Origin: Candidatus Bathyarchaeota archaeon
GTDB taxonomy: Archaea > Thermoproteota > Bathyarchaeia > Bathyarchaeales > UBA233
Assembly: GCA_023488835.1 (NCBI GenBank)
Contig: JAMDCS010000078.1
Span: 1 to 5,355, forward strand
Length of the DNA stretch: 5,355 nucleotides
Reading direction: 5' to 3'
The position numbers and the translations under genes are program-made. This document shows positions 1 to 4,411 of the stretch, one piece after another. The notes beneath the pieces are model-generated. The model saw nothing but the letters and a program-made list of their open reading frames with translations, made no database searches and was not told where the DNA came from. Each line of letters begins with the position of its first letter. The stretch's first letter is position 1.

Positions 1-6
1 TGTTAA

Positions 7-204
7 CACAAAACAAACAAAAAAGCACTTGAATTAGTAACCGAGTTTATTGATTTAGAAGACAAAACTGTAGCCGCCATATCTGAGGTGCACCGTAAAA
101 AAATTAAGTACACTTGCACTGCATGCAAACCCGAAACTAACCAAACACCATGTATCAACGCTTGTCCGTCAAAGGCAATCAGTTGCGTCTGGAAACCACT
201 CTAA
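7..204 (+). CDS. 4Fe-4S ferredoxin-like protein, C-terminal part; start unresolved
   Basis: The frame reads openly from a stop at 4-6 to TAA at 202-204. Its last 30 residues contain Cys-x2-Cys-x8-Cys-x3-Cys-Pro, with the fourth Cys in the sequence TPCINACPSKAI. This is the cluster-binding signature of ferredoxin-like electron-transfer subunits, as in the iron-sulfur subunits of DMSO-reductase-type enzymes. One such site would hold a single [4Fe-4S] cluster. No ATG lies in frame. The only conventional alternative start is GTG at 88, giving 38 residues with no clear ribosome site before it. The residues before position 88 (ALELVTEFIDLEDKTVAAIS) look like genuine protein. The real gene may therefore begin left of the window and be broken, or mis-assembled, at the A6 run at 19-24: one extra A would join it to the frame starting at base 2. 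Ferredoxin-type binding is fairly sure; partner and pathway cannot be told. Confidence 0.6.
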   Translation, partial: HKTNKKALELVTEFIDLEDKTVAAISEVHRKKIKYTCTACKPETNQTPCINACPSKAISCVWKPL

Positions 205-238
205 AATAAGCTAAAAAAGAAAAAGAAAGAGGATATTT
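205..238 (-). terminator. T-rich terminator of the Ig-repeat surface protein gene
   Basis: Read on the minus strand, the bases just after the TAA of the surface protein gene are an almost pure pyrimidine tract with runs of five and six T. There is no hairpin. Archaeal RNA polymerase stops at such U-rich tracts without a stem. The tract fills the whole 34-base gap between two convergent genes. Confidence 0.5.
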
Positions 239-1192
239 TTACTTTGCTTTACGTCTTAGCAAGAATATTGTGATAATCAGTACGACCGAGAAGACTATCA
301 CGGCGATTATAATCAGGGTCCAGAGGTCTATGCCTATTTCGGGTGCGGGTGTTGGAGAGGGTGTTGCTGTTGCGGGTCGCGGTGTTGGAGATGCTGTTAC
401 TATTGGTGTTGGAGTTGGTGTGGGTGTTGGTGTAGCTGTTGGGGATGCTTCCTGTATTGCAAGTGTAAAATTGTAGTTACTGGCTGCGGAAACGGGGTGT
501 GTGCTGTTTTCTAGACGAATATTCCATCTATAAGTTCCGTTATCGTGGAATTCGTAGTAGATTGTGTTATCGGCATCAGCAACTAGGGCTGTGCTGTTAG
601 TAGCTACTATGGTTCCGTTTACCCACAAGGATGCTTTGGAGAATTTGTCTGTTCCGTTAATTGATGGTACGAAGACGAAGCTTACATTGAATTTGTTGGT
701 TATTGTTGCGTCGTTAGATGGTGATTTTAGTTTTACTGAAAGTAAAGTTGACTGTGGAATTGCGACAGTTAAGTTAAAGGCTTCAGGCGCGCTTGCAATG
801 TATGAGGTGTTTTGTAGTCGAATATTCCATAGGTATGTTCCATTGGCGTCGAACTTGTAGTAGATAGTGTTGTTTTGCCATGGTGTAATAGCTGTTTGGT
901 TGCTTGCTACTGTGCTTCCGTTTACTACTAGGTCTGCACGGTATAAAATATCGGTACCGTTTATCTGTGGCTCATAAGTGAAGCTGACGTTGAAGTTTTG
1001 GTCGATTGTGGCGTTGAAGGCTGGTCCTTTGAGGACGACGGACATGTTTTGGAACGATTCTTGAAGAGGTATTATCGTGTTAGTCTGCTGAGGAGTGGCT
1101 GGATTACTTTGACTGACTACTGATGGGACTAAGCAACTGCTGATTATTAACATAAAGACGGCTAAGCCCAAATATGATTGTTTATTTTTCAT
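239..1192 (-). CDS. Secreted, membrane-anchored glycoprotein with two tandem Ig-like repeats and a Pro/Thr stalk
   Basis: This is a 317-residue protein of unknown specific function. Residues 1-28 form a signal peptide (basic MKNKQ, hydrophobic core, cleavage likely near VVS-Q). Residues about 50-147 and 151-248 are two copies of one domain, about half identical. Both contain FNVSF, INGTD, NNTIYY or DNTIYY, NGTY and WNIRL, which suggests beta-sandwich (Ig/PKD-like) folds. Residues 251-283 are a Thr-Pro repeat stalk. Residues about 289-312 are a membrane helix ending in RRKAK, so the domains face outside. Seventeen Asn-X-Ser/Thr sequons fall in the ectodomain, which suggests heavy N-glycosylation. 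ATG at 1192 is preferred over in-frame TTG at 1210 because the TATA box at 1216-1224 places transcription start at about 1195, after the TTG. A role in the cell envelope or in adhesion is inferred from architecture only. Confidence 0.85.
   Translation of the reverse strand: MKNKQSYLGLAVFMLIISSCLVPSVVSQSNPATPQQTNTIIPLQESFQNMSVVLKGPAFNATIDQNFNVSFTYEPQINGTDILYRADLVVNGSTVASNQTAITPWQNNTIYYKFDANGTYLWNIRLQNTSYIASAPEAFNLTVAIPQSTLLSVKLKSPSNDATITNKFNVSFVFVPSINGTDKFSKASLWVNGTIVATNSTALVADADNTIYYEFHDNGTYRWNIRLENSTHPVSAASNYNFTLAIQEASPTATPTPTPTPTPIVTASPTPRPATATPSPTPAPEIGIDLWTLIIIAVIVFSVVLIITIFLLRRKAK
344..442 (-). repeat. Thr-Pro codon repeat (stalk of the surface protein)
   Basis: This is a degenerate repeat coding for alternating Thr/Ser/Ala and Pro. 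On the plus strand it appears as repeated GGTGTTGGAGTTGG-like units. It codes for the extended linker between the Ig-like domains and the membrane helix. Such slippage-prone DNA is likely to vary in length between strains. Confidence 0.7.
452..1045 (-). repeat. Tandem duplication encoding two Ig-like domains
   Basis: Two units of about 97 codons (roughly 755-1045 and 452-742) encode domains that are about 52 percent identical by a by-eye alignment without gaps. They are separated by only four codons. The lack of gaps points to an internal gene duplication. The best-kept residues are the hydrophobic and aromatic ones plus the NGT sequons. Confidence 0.75.
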
Positions 1193-1215
1193 AGGCGGTA
1201 TTTTATGCAAATTTG

Positions 1216-1224
1216 TATTTATAA
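1216..1224 (-). promoter_or_regulatory. TATA box for the Ig-repeat surface protein
   Basis: The minus strand reads TTATAAATA, preceded by an A-rich BRE-like stretch. Its centre is about 28 bases from the ATG at 1192, so the expected transcript starts within a few bases of the ATG: a leaderless or nearly leaderless mRNA. Confidence 0.6.
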
Positions 1225-1231
1225 TTTTCTT

Positions 1232-1272
1232 TGTTCAAGGATTGGAACAGTTAATGCTCAGTTGTTGAACAG
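1232..1272. promoter_or_regulatory. Possible operator: three TTG(G)AACA half-sites
   Basis: TGTTCAA (1232-1238, inverted), TTGGAACAG (1242-1250) and TTGAACAG (1265-1272) lie just upstream of the TATA box of the minus-strand surface protein gene, inside the divergent intergenic region. The spacing of the repeats suggests a regulator site. No particular regulator can be named, and chance is possible in AT-rich DNA. Confidence 0.25.
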
Positions 1273-1388
1273 CTTCCTTTCAAGCAATTTTTTGTTAATT
1301 TTTCACAAAAATTATCGTTTAGATGTCTACCGTATATTCTGGCTGTTTCAAGGTTGTGTGTTGCTTTTTTGTTTGTTTTGTGTTAACA

Positions 1389-1396
1389 TTTAAAAG
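1389..1396 (+). promoter_or_regulatory. TATA box for the stalked molybdopterin-fold protein
   Basis: TTTAAAAG follows a BRE-like TTAACA. Its centre is about 33 bases before ATG 1425, which places the transcript start near 1418 and leaves a leader of only a few bases. This favours 1425 as the start over the upstream ATGs at 1323 and 1398. A T-rich stretch (1362-1380) lies ahead of it. Confidence 0.5.
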
Positions 1397-1424
1397 TATG
1401 ACACGTGGTATATTTTGTTTGAGG

Positions 1425-2210
1425 ATGAGCATAAATAAGTTTTTGGAATTATTCGCCCTTTTCGCTATAATCACTATCCTATTTACAATACCTGCAGGTG
1501 CAAACGCATCGAATCCTTCAGAGTTACTGATAACTGATCGTACAGACGAAAAAACGCTCCTCAGTTATGACCAAGTCACGGCTTTGCCCCCTACTAATGT
1601 GGTGTCAGATCTTTACTGCTACGGCGCTCTAGTAACAACTGGACAATGGACAGGAGCGAAAATATCCGATATACTGAATTATGTTAATGCCGATACAACT
1701 GCGAGTTCAATCCAATTCACAGCCCAAGACGGTTACTCAATAGCAATACCCATGGAAACAGGGCTTCAACCTGACGTGATCTTGGCTTATTCCCTGGATT
1801 CTAATCCCTTGCCGGAAAATTTCAGGCTGGTAATTCCATCTGCAAACGGTAACATGTGGATAGCTATGGTAACTTCAATAACCGTCAGTGACGCTGGAGC
1901 CAGTAATGTCCAAGGTAACGTTGCAAATCCACTCAATGGTCTACTTCAAAGAGAAATCCCGCGAAACCCATCCCAGAATACTCAACCAACACCCAAACCT
2001 TCACCAAAACCTAGCACTCCAACTCCAATTCCCACCAATCCCGCAACAGCGACCCCGACAATCGAACCTACTAGTCCTAACGCATCTTTGGCTCCGCAAG
2101 ATGCAGCTCAGCCGACTTTTCCCTATAATACATTATTTGTTATCATGGCTGTAGCTATGGGGACCTTAGTTGCGGTATCTTTAATTATCCGAAAACAAAA
2201 GAAGCATTGA
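1425..2210 (+). CDS. Membrane-anchored surface protein with a sulfite-oxidase-type molybdopterin-binding-like domain
   Basis: The protein has 261 residues. Residues 1-28 are a signal peptide ending near AGANA-S. Residues about 31-156 resemble the oxidoreductase molybdopterin-binding fold (sulfite oxidase/MsrP superfamily): LYCYGALVTTGQWTGAKISD with Cys65 where the family has its Mo-ligating Cys, then IQFTAQDGYSIAIPM, a PDVILAY segment, and FRLVIP leading to WIAMVTSITV. About 125 residues is short for an enzyme of this family, and the usual Arg-rich cofactor-binding loops are not evident, so it may be a non-catalytic relative. Residues 181-225 are a Pro/Thr/Ser stalk (PTPKPSPKP and similar). 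Residues about 233-255 are a membrane helix, followed by basic RKQKKH. In plan it matches the divergently transcribed neighbour. A start at 1323 would add 34 residues with an extra hydrophobic stretch and lies upstream of the TATA box. The fold is fairly sure; the activity is not. Confidence 0.8.
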   Translation: MSINKFLELFALFAIITILFTIPAGANASNPSELLITDRTDEKTLLSYDQVTALPPTNVVSDLYCYGALVTTGQWTGAKISDILNYVNADTTASSIQFTAQDGYSIAIPMETGLQPDVILAYSLDSNPLPENFRLVIPSANGNMWIAMVTSITVSDAGASNVQGNVANPLNGLLQREIPRNPSQNTQPTPKPSPKPSTPTPIPTNPATATPTIEPTSPNASLAPQDAAQPTFPYNTLFVIMAVAMGTLVAVSLIIRKQKKH

Positions 2211-2306
2211 AACTAACTCCTTGCTTATCTGTTGTTCTTGTTGTACAGAATCAGCAATAAGTATAGTTACACAGTTACTGAGATACTTCTTTGCGATTCG
2301 CTAACC

Positions 2307-2315
2307 ATATATATA
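2307..2315 (+). promoter_or_regulatory. TATA box for the coiled-coil protein gene
   Basis: ATATATATA with its centre at 2311 predicts transcription from about 2336, giving a leader of about 28 bases before ATG 2364. The leader contains GTGGGGG (2345-2351), only a weak match to a ribosome site and rather far from the ATG. The predicted transcript start excludes the upstream ATG at 2232. Confidence 0.5.
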
Positions 2316-2363
2316 CTTAACGCCCTATGTGGTTGTCAGACAAAGTGGGGGAATAACATAAAT

Positions 2364-2918
2364 ATGTCAAAGAGTCCGCAACAAAAAGATGAAGCTCTGG
2401 AGGCATTAGACTTCATAGTCAATGTCTTAAAGGAGCATGAAAGAGACTTAGACAAACTCATAAACGAGTTGGCTACAGTCACCGAACAGATGGGAGATAC
2501 AAGTGAAATTAGCGGAAAAGTAGACAAGGTTGAAGAAAAAATCAACGGCTTACAAAAGGAAGTTACAAACCTGATTGGAGCAATGTCCAGCACTCAGAGG
2601 ACTTCCCCAGCGGCTGCACTTGATCAGCCATTATCACCCGTATCTACAGCGCCCGTAGCTGCGCAGGGTGGTCAATCAGTTATTCTCCATTGTAAGAAAT
2701 GGGAAGACTTCCAAAACCTAGCCGTTGGCGCTCAGACTGTATCATATAACTATAAAGAAGAAGAGAAACTCTTCCAGGCTGAAGCAATAAAAGGCAATCA
2801 AGTAGTTTCCTACAATGGTCCGCTTCCCGGTTTTTCGGGTATACTTAAGTCATTCCTGTCAAAAGACCTTCGTGTTTCAGACCAGAGTATCTTCGAAGGC
2901 GTTTTAGACGTTTGCTAA
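2364..2918 (+). CDS. Cytoplasmic coiled-coil protein with a C-terminal domain of unknown function
   Basis: This 184-residue protein was not recognised as a member of a named family. Residues about 5-75 are charged and heptad-like (EALDFIVNVLKEHERDLDKL, then KVDKVEEKINGLQKEV), predicting a long coiled coil broken near residues 43-50. Residues 76-102 are a Ser/Pro/Ala-rich linker. Residues 103-184 form a compact domain beginning GGQSVILHCKKWEDF and containing the half-repeats QTVSYNY and NQVVSYNG, then PLPGFSGILKSFL. The last residue is Cys184. There is no signal peptide or membrane segment. A longer reading from ATG 2232 adds 44 residues but begins upstream of the TATA box. The modular plan suggests an oligomerising adaptor; this is inference only. 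Translation ends inside a 7-bp hairpin. Confidence 0.8.
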   Translation: MSKSPQQKDEALEALDFIVNVLKEHERDLDKLINELATVTEQMGDTSEISGKVDKVEEKINGLQKEVTNLIGAMSSTQRTSPAAALDQPLSPVSTAPVAAQGGQSVILHCKKWEDFQNLAVGAQTVSYNYKEEEKLFQAEAIKGNQVVSYNGPLPGFSGILKSFLSKDLRVSDQSIFEGVLDVC

Positions 2919-2964
2919 ACAAGGGTTTAGCTTACTCTAAATCCATATTTCTGCTTTTTATTTT
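2914..2964 (+). terminator. Hairpin overlapping the stop codon, with a downstream T-rich tract
   Basis: GCTAAAC (2914-2920) pairs perfectly with GTTTAGC (2925-2931) around the loop AAGG. The stop codon TAA (2916-2918) lies inside the stem. A T-rich tract at 2955-2964 follows after 23 bases. It is probably the end of the coiled-coil gene's transcript, though the distance between stem and T-tract is long for a classical terminator. Confidence 0.5.
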
Positions 2965-2976
2965 GTCTTCATAAGT

Positions 2977-3007
2977 GATATATCCCTTTTATGCCAATTC
3001 TATATTT
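2977..3007 (+). promoter_or_regulatory. Two TATA-like boxes before the possible RNA gene
   Basis: GATATATC (2977-2984) and CTATATTTG (3000-3008) would place transcript starts near 3006 and 3029. The second falls at the base of the first predicted stem (3031). Neither precedes a protein gene closely, so they fit promoters of a non-coding RNA. Both are weak as motifs in AT-rich DNA. Confidence 0.3.
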
Positions 3008-3140
3008 GTTAGTGATTGGAGAGACCGGTTAAGGTTGAAGGCAAGCCGTTAGTTATGCAAACCTTTTTCCGTTTTCGAAGCCTTCTCCTTTCTCCTCGAA
3101 CTACGGATGGCTGATGGCCTACCAACACACTTACCCCGTC

Positions 3141-3180
3141 AACCCATCACTAACTAACCTTCTCAACAATCCATCGCTAA
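3141..3180 (+). repeat. Short direct repeat AAYCCATCRCTAA, two copies
   Basis: AACCCATCACTAA (3141-3153) and AATCCATCGCTAA (3168-3180) differ by two transitions and lie 27 bases apart in the G-poor part of the possible RNA gene. In the open frame at 3114 both copies read Asn-Pro-Ser-Leu and both differences are synonymous. That is a small hint towards coding, or simply chance. Confidence 0.4.
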
Positions 3181-3243
3181 ACACATTGTCGTGGAGGTAT
3201 ACTGAGCTTCAGCGGCCCGAATGTATGCACTGCACCTATGAGA

Positions 3244-3299
3244 GGGGGTCTACTGCCTTTTCGCCATTTGAAGGGTACAAGGGGATAGGGGGTCTTCTG
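3244..3299 (+). repeat. Direct repeat GGGGGTCTWCTG, two copies
   Basis: GGGGGTCTACTG (3244-3255) and GGGGGTCTTCTG (3288-3299) differ at one of 12 positions. Each carries GGTCT, which can pair with AGACC; that sequence also occurs twice (3022-3026 and 3385-3389). The repeat may therefore take part in alternative long-range pairing. Confidence 0.5.
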
Positions 3300-3506
3300 A
3301 GAGCAATGGCAGTCGCTATTTATGGTTAATATAAGGGAGGGGGAGGCGTCTCTGAGGTAGGTAGATCCTCCAGAGCCAAAAAAGAGACCGACCATAAAAA
3401 CAGGTGCATAACAGACAACCCATTCAGCCTGCAACCGCATAAGCCCAGACTTGACTAACCAATAAACGAACATTACTTCTTAGTTTTCCAAGTCAATTGT
3501 TGAGAG

Positions 3507-3578
3507 TATAAATAAGGGGGTTAGAGAAAAAATCGCAACTAACCTTTCTCGATGCACCCAATTGCATTGATTCTTTTT
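3507..3578 (+). promoter_or_regulatory. Strong TATA box and leader or small transcript upstream of the ESCRT-III gene
   Basis: TATAAATA (3507-3514) predicts a start near 3535. Downstream, ATGCA (3552-3556) pairs with TGCAT (3563-3567), followed by T5 at 3574-3578. This could be a short transcript of about 45 bases that ends here, or the distal promoter and long leader of the gene at 3670. The stem is only five pairs, so termination is uncertain. Confidence 0.4.
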
Positions 3579-3599
3579 AGGTATCGCTAAGTCGTCAAC

Positions 3600-3607
3600 G
3601 TATATAC
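3600..3607 (+). promoter_or_regulatory. Proximal TATA box for the ESCRT-III-like gene
   Basis: GTATATAC predicts transcription from about 3630 and a leader of about 40 bases. The leader carries AAGAGG (3655-3660), a ribosome-site-like sequence nine bases before ATG 3670. This gene appears to have a real leader, unlike the leaderless genes elsewhere in the window. Confidence 0.5.
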
Positions 3608-3669
3608 CCCCATGTTAGCAACAAATAAAAGCACAATCCGCTGTATCGCCTATCAAGAGGATATTAACT

Positions 3670-4317
3670 ATGTCTGAACGATTTGCAAAGAAATGGGAAG
3701 CTAAACCACAAGGAGAATCATTATCAACATCAATTAAAAACACCATAAATTCGCCCCCACCACTAAAACCTGCCCTAGAAGCAGCAACAAGAAAACTTGA
3801 ACTACAAATCAGCAAGCTAGATCAAGCAAACGAGCGATTTACAGTAAAAGACAAAGCCCTATTCTCCAAACTGGTAGATTCATACACAAAACATGATCAA
3901 GCACGCGCAAATATCTACGCAACCGAACTCGCCGAAATCAGAAAAATGAGCAAACTCATCATGAACGCACGCTTAGCACTCGACCAAGTCGCACTACGCA
4001 TAAGAACCGTATCCGAACTAGGCGACGTTGTCGCAGCTCTCGGCCCATGCATTGGCGTATTACGCAGCGTCAGCAGCGGCTTAGGTGGCGTTTTACCAGA
4101 AGCACAAGGCGAACTAGGCGACATCGGCAACATGCTCAGCGGCTTAATGTTTGAAGCAGGCTCAACCAGCGGTATGTCACTAAACTTCGATAACGTAAAC
4201 GAAGACGCAGCAAAAATCCTATCAGAAGCAGCAGTAGTTGCAGAGCAGAAAGTCAGCGCAAACTTCCCAGACCTTCCACCCGGAATGCCTGGTCAAGCGA
4301 ATAAATCAAAAGCATAG
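3670..4317 (+). CDS. ESCRT-III-like (Snf7/CdvB family) protein
   Basis: The protein has 215 residues and probably belongs to the archaeal ESCRT-III family, whose members polymerise on membranes in cell division, vesicle release and membrane repair. The N-terminus SERFAKKWE is typical of CdvB proteins. Residues about 32-58 and 60-115 form the long basic alpha1-alpha2 hairpin of the Snf7 core (ALEAATRKLELQISKLDQAN, then a Lys/Arg-rich helix through RLALDQVALRIRTV). Residues about 116-165 hold the shorter helices, and 174-197 an acidic helix (NVNEDAAKILSEAA) placed like the autoinhibitory C-terminal region. NFPDLPPGMPG (198-208) is Pro-rich and could act as a MIM2-like motif for the Vps4/CdvC ATPase. 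No C-terminal winged helix follows, so it resembles the shorter CdvB paralogues more than the CdvA-binding form. No cdvA or cdvC gene is in the window. Confidence 0.85.
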   Translation: MSERFAKKWEAKPQGESLSTSIKNTINSPPPLKPALEAATRKLELQISKLDQANERFTVKDKALFSKLVDSYTKHDQARANIYATELAEIRKMSKLIMNARLALDQVALRIRTVSELGDVVAALGPCIGVLRSVSSGLGGVLPEAQGELGDIGNMLSGLMFEAGSTSGMSLNFDNVNEDAAKILSEAAVVAEQKVSANFPDLPPGMPGQANKSKA

Positions 4318-4352
4318 ATTGAATAAATCTTCAATCTCTCCTTTTATTTTTT
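4316..4352 (+). terminator. Hairpin plus T-tract terminator of the ESCRT-III-like gene
   Basis: AGATTGAA (4316-4323) and TTCAATCT (4330-4337) form a perfect 8-bp stem with a six-base loop, followed by the T-rich tract 4342-4352. The stem begins at the last two bases of the TAG stop codon. It is the clearest terminator in the window. Confidence 0.75.
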
Positions 4353-4386
4353 AAAATAATTGTTAATTTTGATATTAAATCGAGAT

Positions 4387-4408
4387 GCTGAGATTTATGG
4401 TCCTCAGC
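4387..4408 (-). terminator. Hairpin directly after the miniprotein gene
   Basis: GCTGAG and CTCAGC pair around a ten-base loop, starting three bases past the TAG (4412-4414) of the minus-strand miniprotein gene. There is no strong T-run right after it on that strand. It may be a terminator or a 3' stabilising stem, and it separates two convergent genes. Confidence 0.45.
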
Positions 4409-4411
4409 GTT

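Larger units (their letters stand above)
3005..3400 (+). ncRNA. Candidate structured non-coding RNA (unknown family)
   Basis: This is the core of a 750-base gene-free stretch, and it is GC-richer than its surroundings, as structured RNAs in AT-rich archaea often are. Possible pairings: AAGG-tt-GAAGGC (3031-3042) with GCCTTC-t-CCTT (3080-3090), ten pairs with a small internal loop; CTGA/TCAG (3202-3212); ACTGCC (3252-3257) with GGCAGT (3308-3313); and CTCTG-AGG (3350-3357) with CCT-c-CAGAG (3367-3375). A nearly G-free stretch (3118-3177) precedes a G-rich one (3244-3346). I could not match it to 5S, 16S or 23S rRNA, tRNA, RNase P RNA or SRP RNA. The strand is inferred from the upstream TATA-like boxes. 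The open frame 3039-3329 could instead be a small protein gene, but it has few Lys codons and none of the codon habits of its neighbours. Confidence 0.35.

Noticed and set aside
270..476. Plus-strand frame rich in Gly-Val.
   Set aside because: It is the reverse complement of the Thr-Pro stalk repeat, not a gene.
564..860. Plus-strand 98-residue frame.
   Set aside because: Lies opposite the Ig-like repeats, whose protein-level duplication proves the minus strand codes.
1888..2154. Overlapping plus-strand frame of 88 residues.
   Set aside because: Shadow of the Pro/Thr stalk of the molybdopterin-fold protein.
2336..2593. Minus-strand 85-residue frame.
   Set aside because: Antisense shadow of the coiled coil (Leu/Ser-rich as expected from reversed Lys/Glu codons).
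3060..3105. TTCGA-containing segments as tRNA T-loops.
   Set aside because: No flanking five-base stem, acceptor stem or D-arm could be found.
3260..3278. TTCGCCATTTGAAGGGTAC resembles a conserved stretch of 23S rRNA near the peptidyl-transferase centre.
   Set aside because: Similarity covers only about 20 bases, and the flanks do not follow the rRNA; probably chance.
3005..3460. RNase P RNA or SRP RNA; a few short matches such as GAGAGCAA and ACAGACAACCC recall RNase P elements.
   Set aside because: The invariant GAGGAAAGTCC region of RNase P and the GGAAG/AGCAG helix-8 core of SRP RNA are not found on either strand.
3177..3473. Minus-strand 98-residue frame.
   Set aside because: Random-looking composition, no promoter or ribosome site and no recognisable domain.
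3519..3550. H-type pseudoknot from GGTTAG/CTAACC and AGAAA/TTTCT.
   Set aside because: Crossing loops would have zero length, so both stems cannot form together; treated as alternative hairpins instead.
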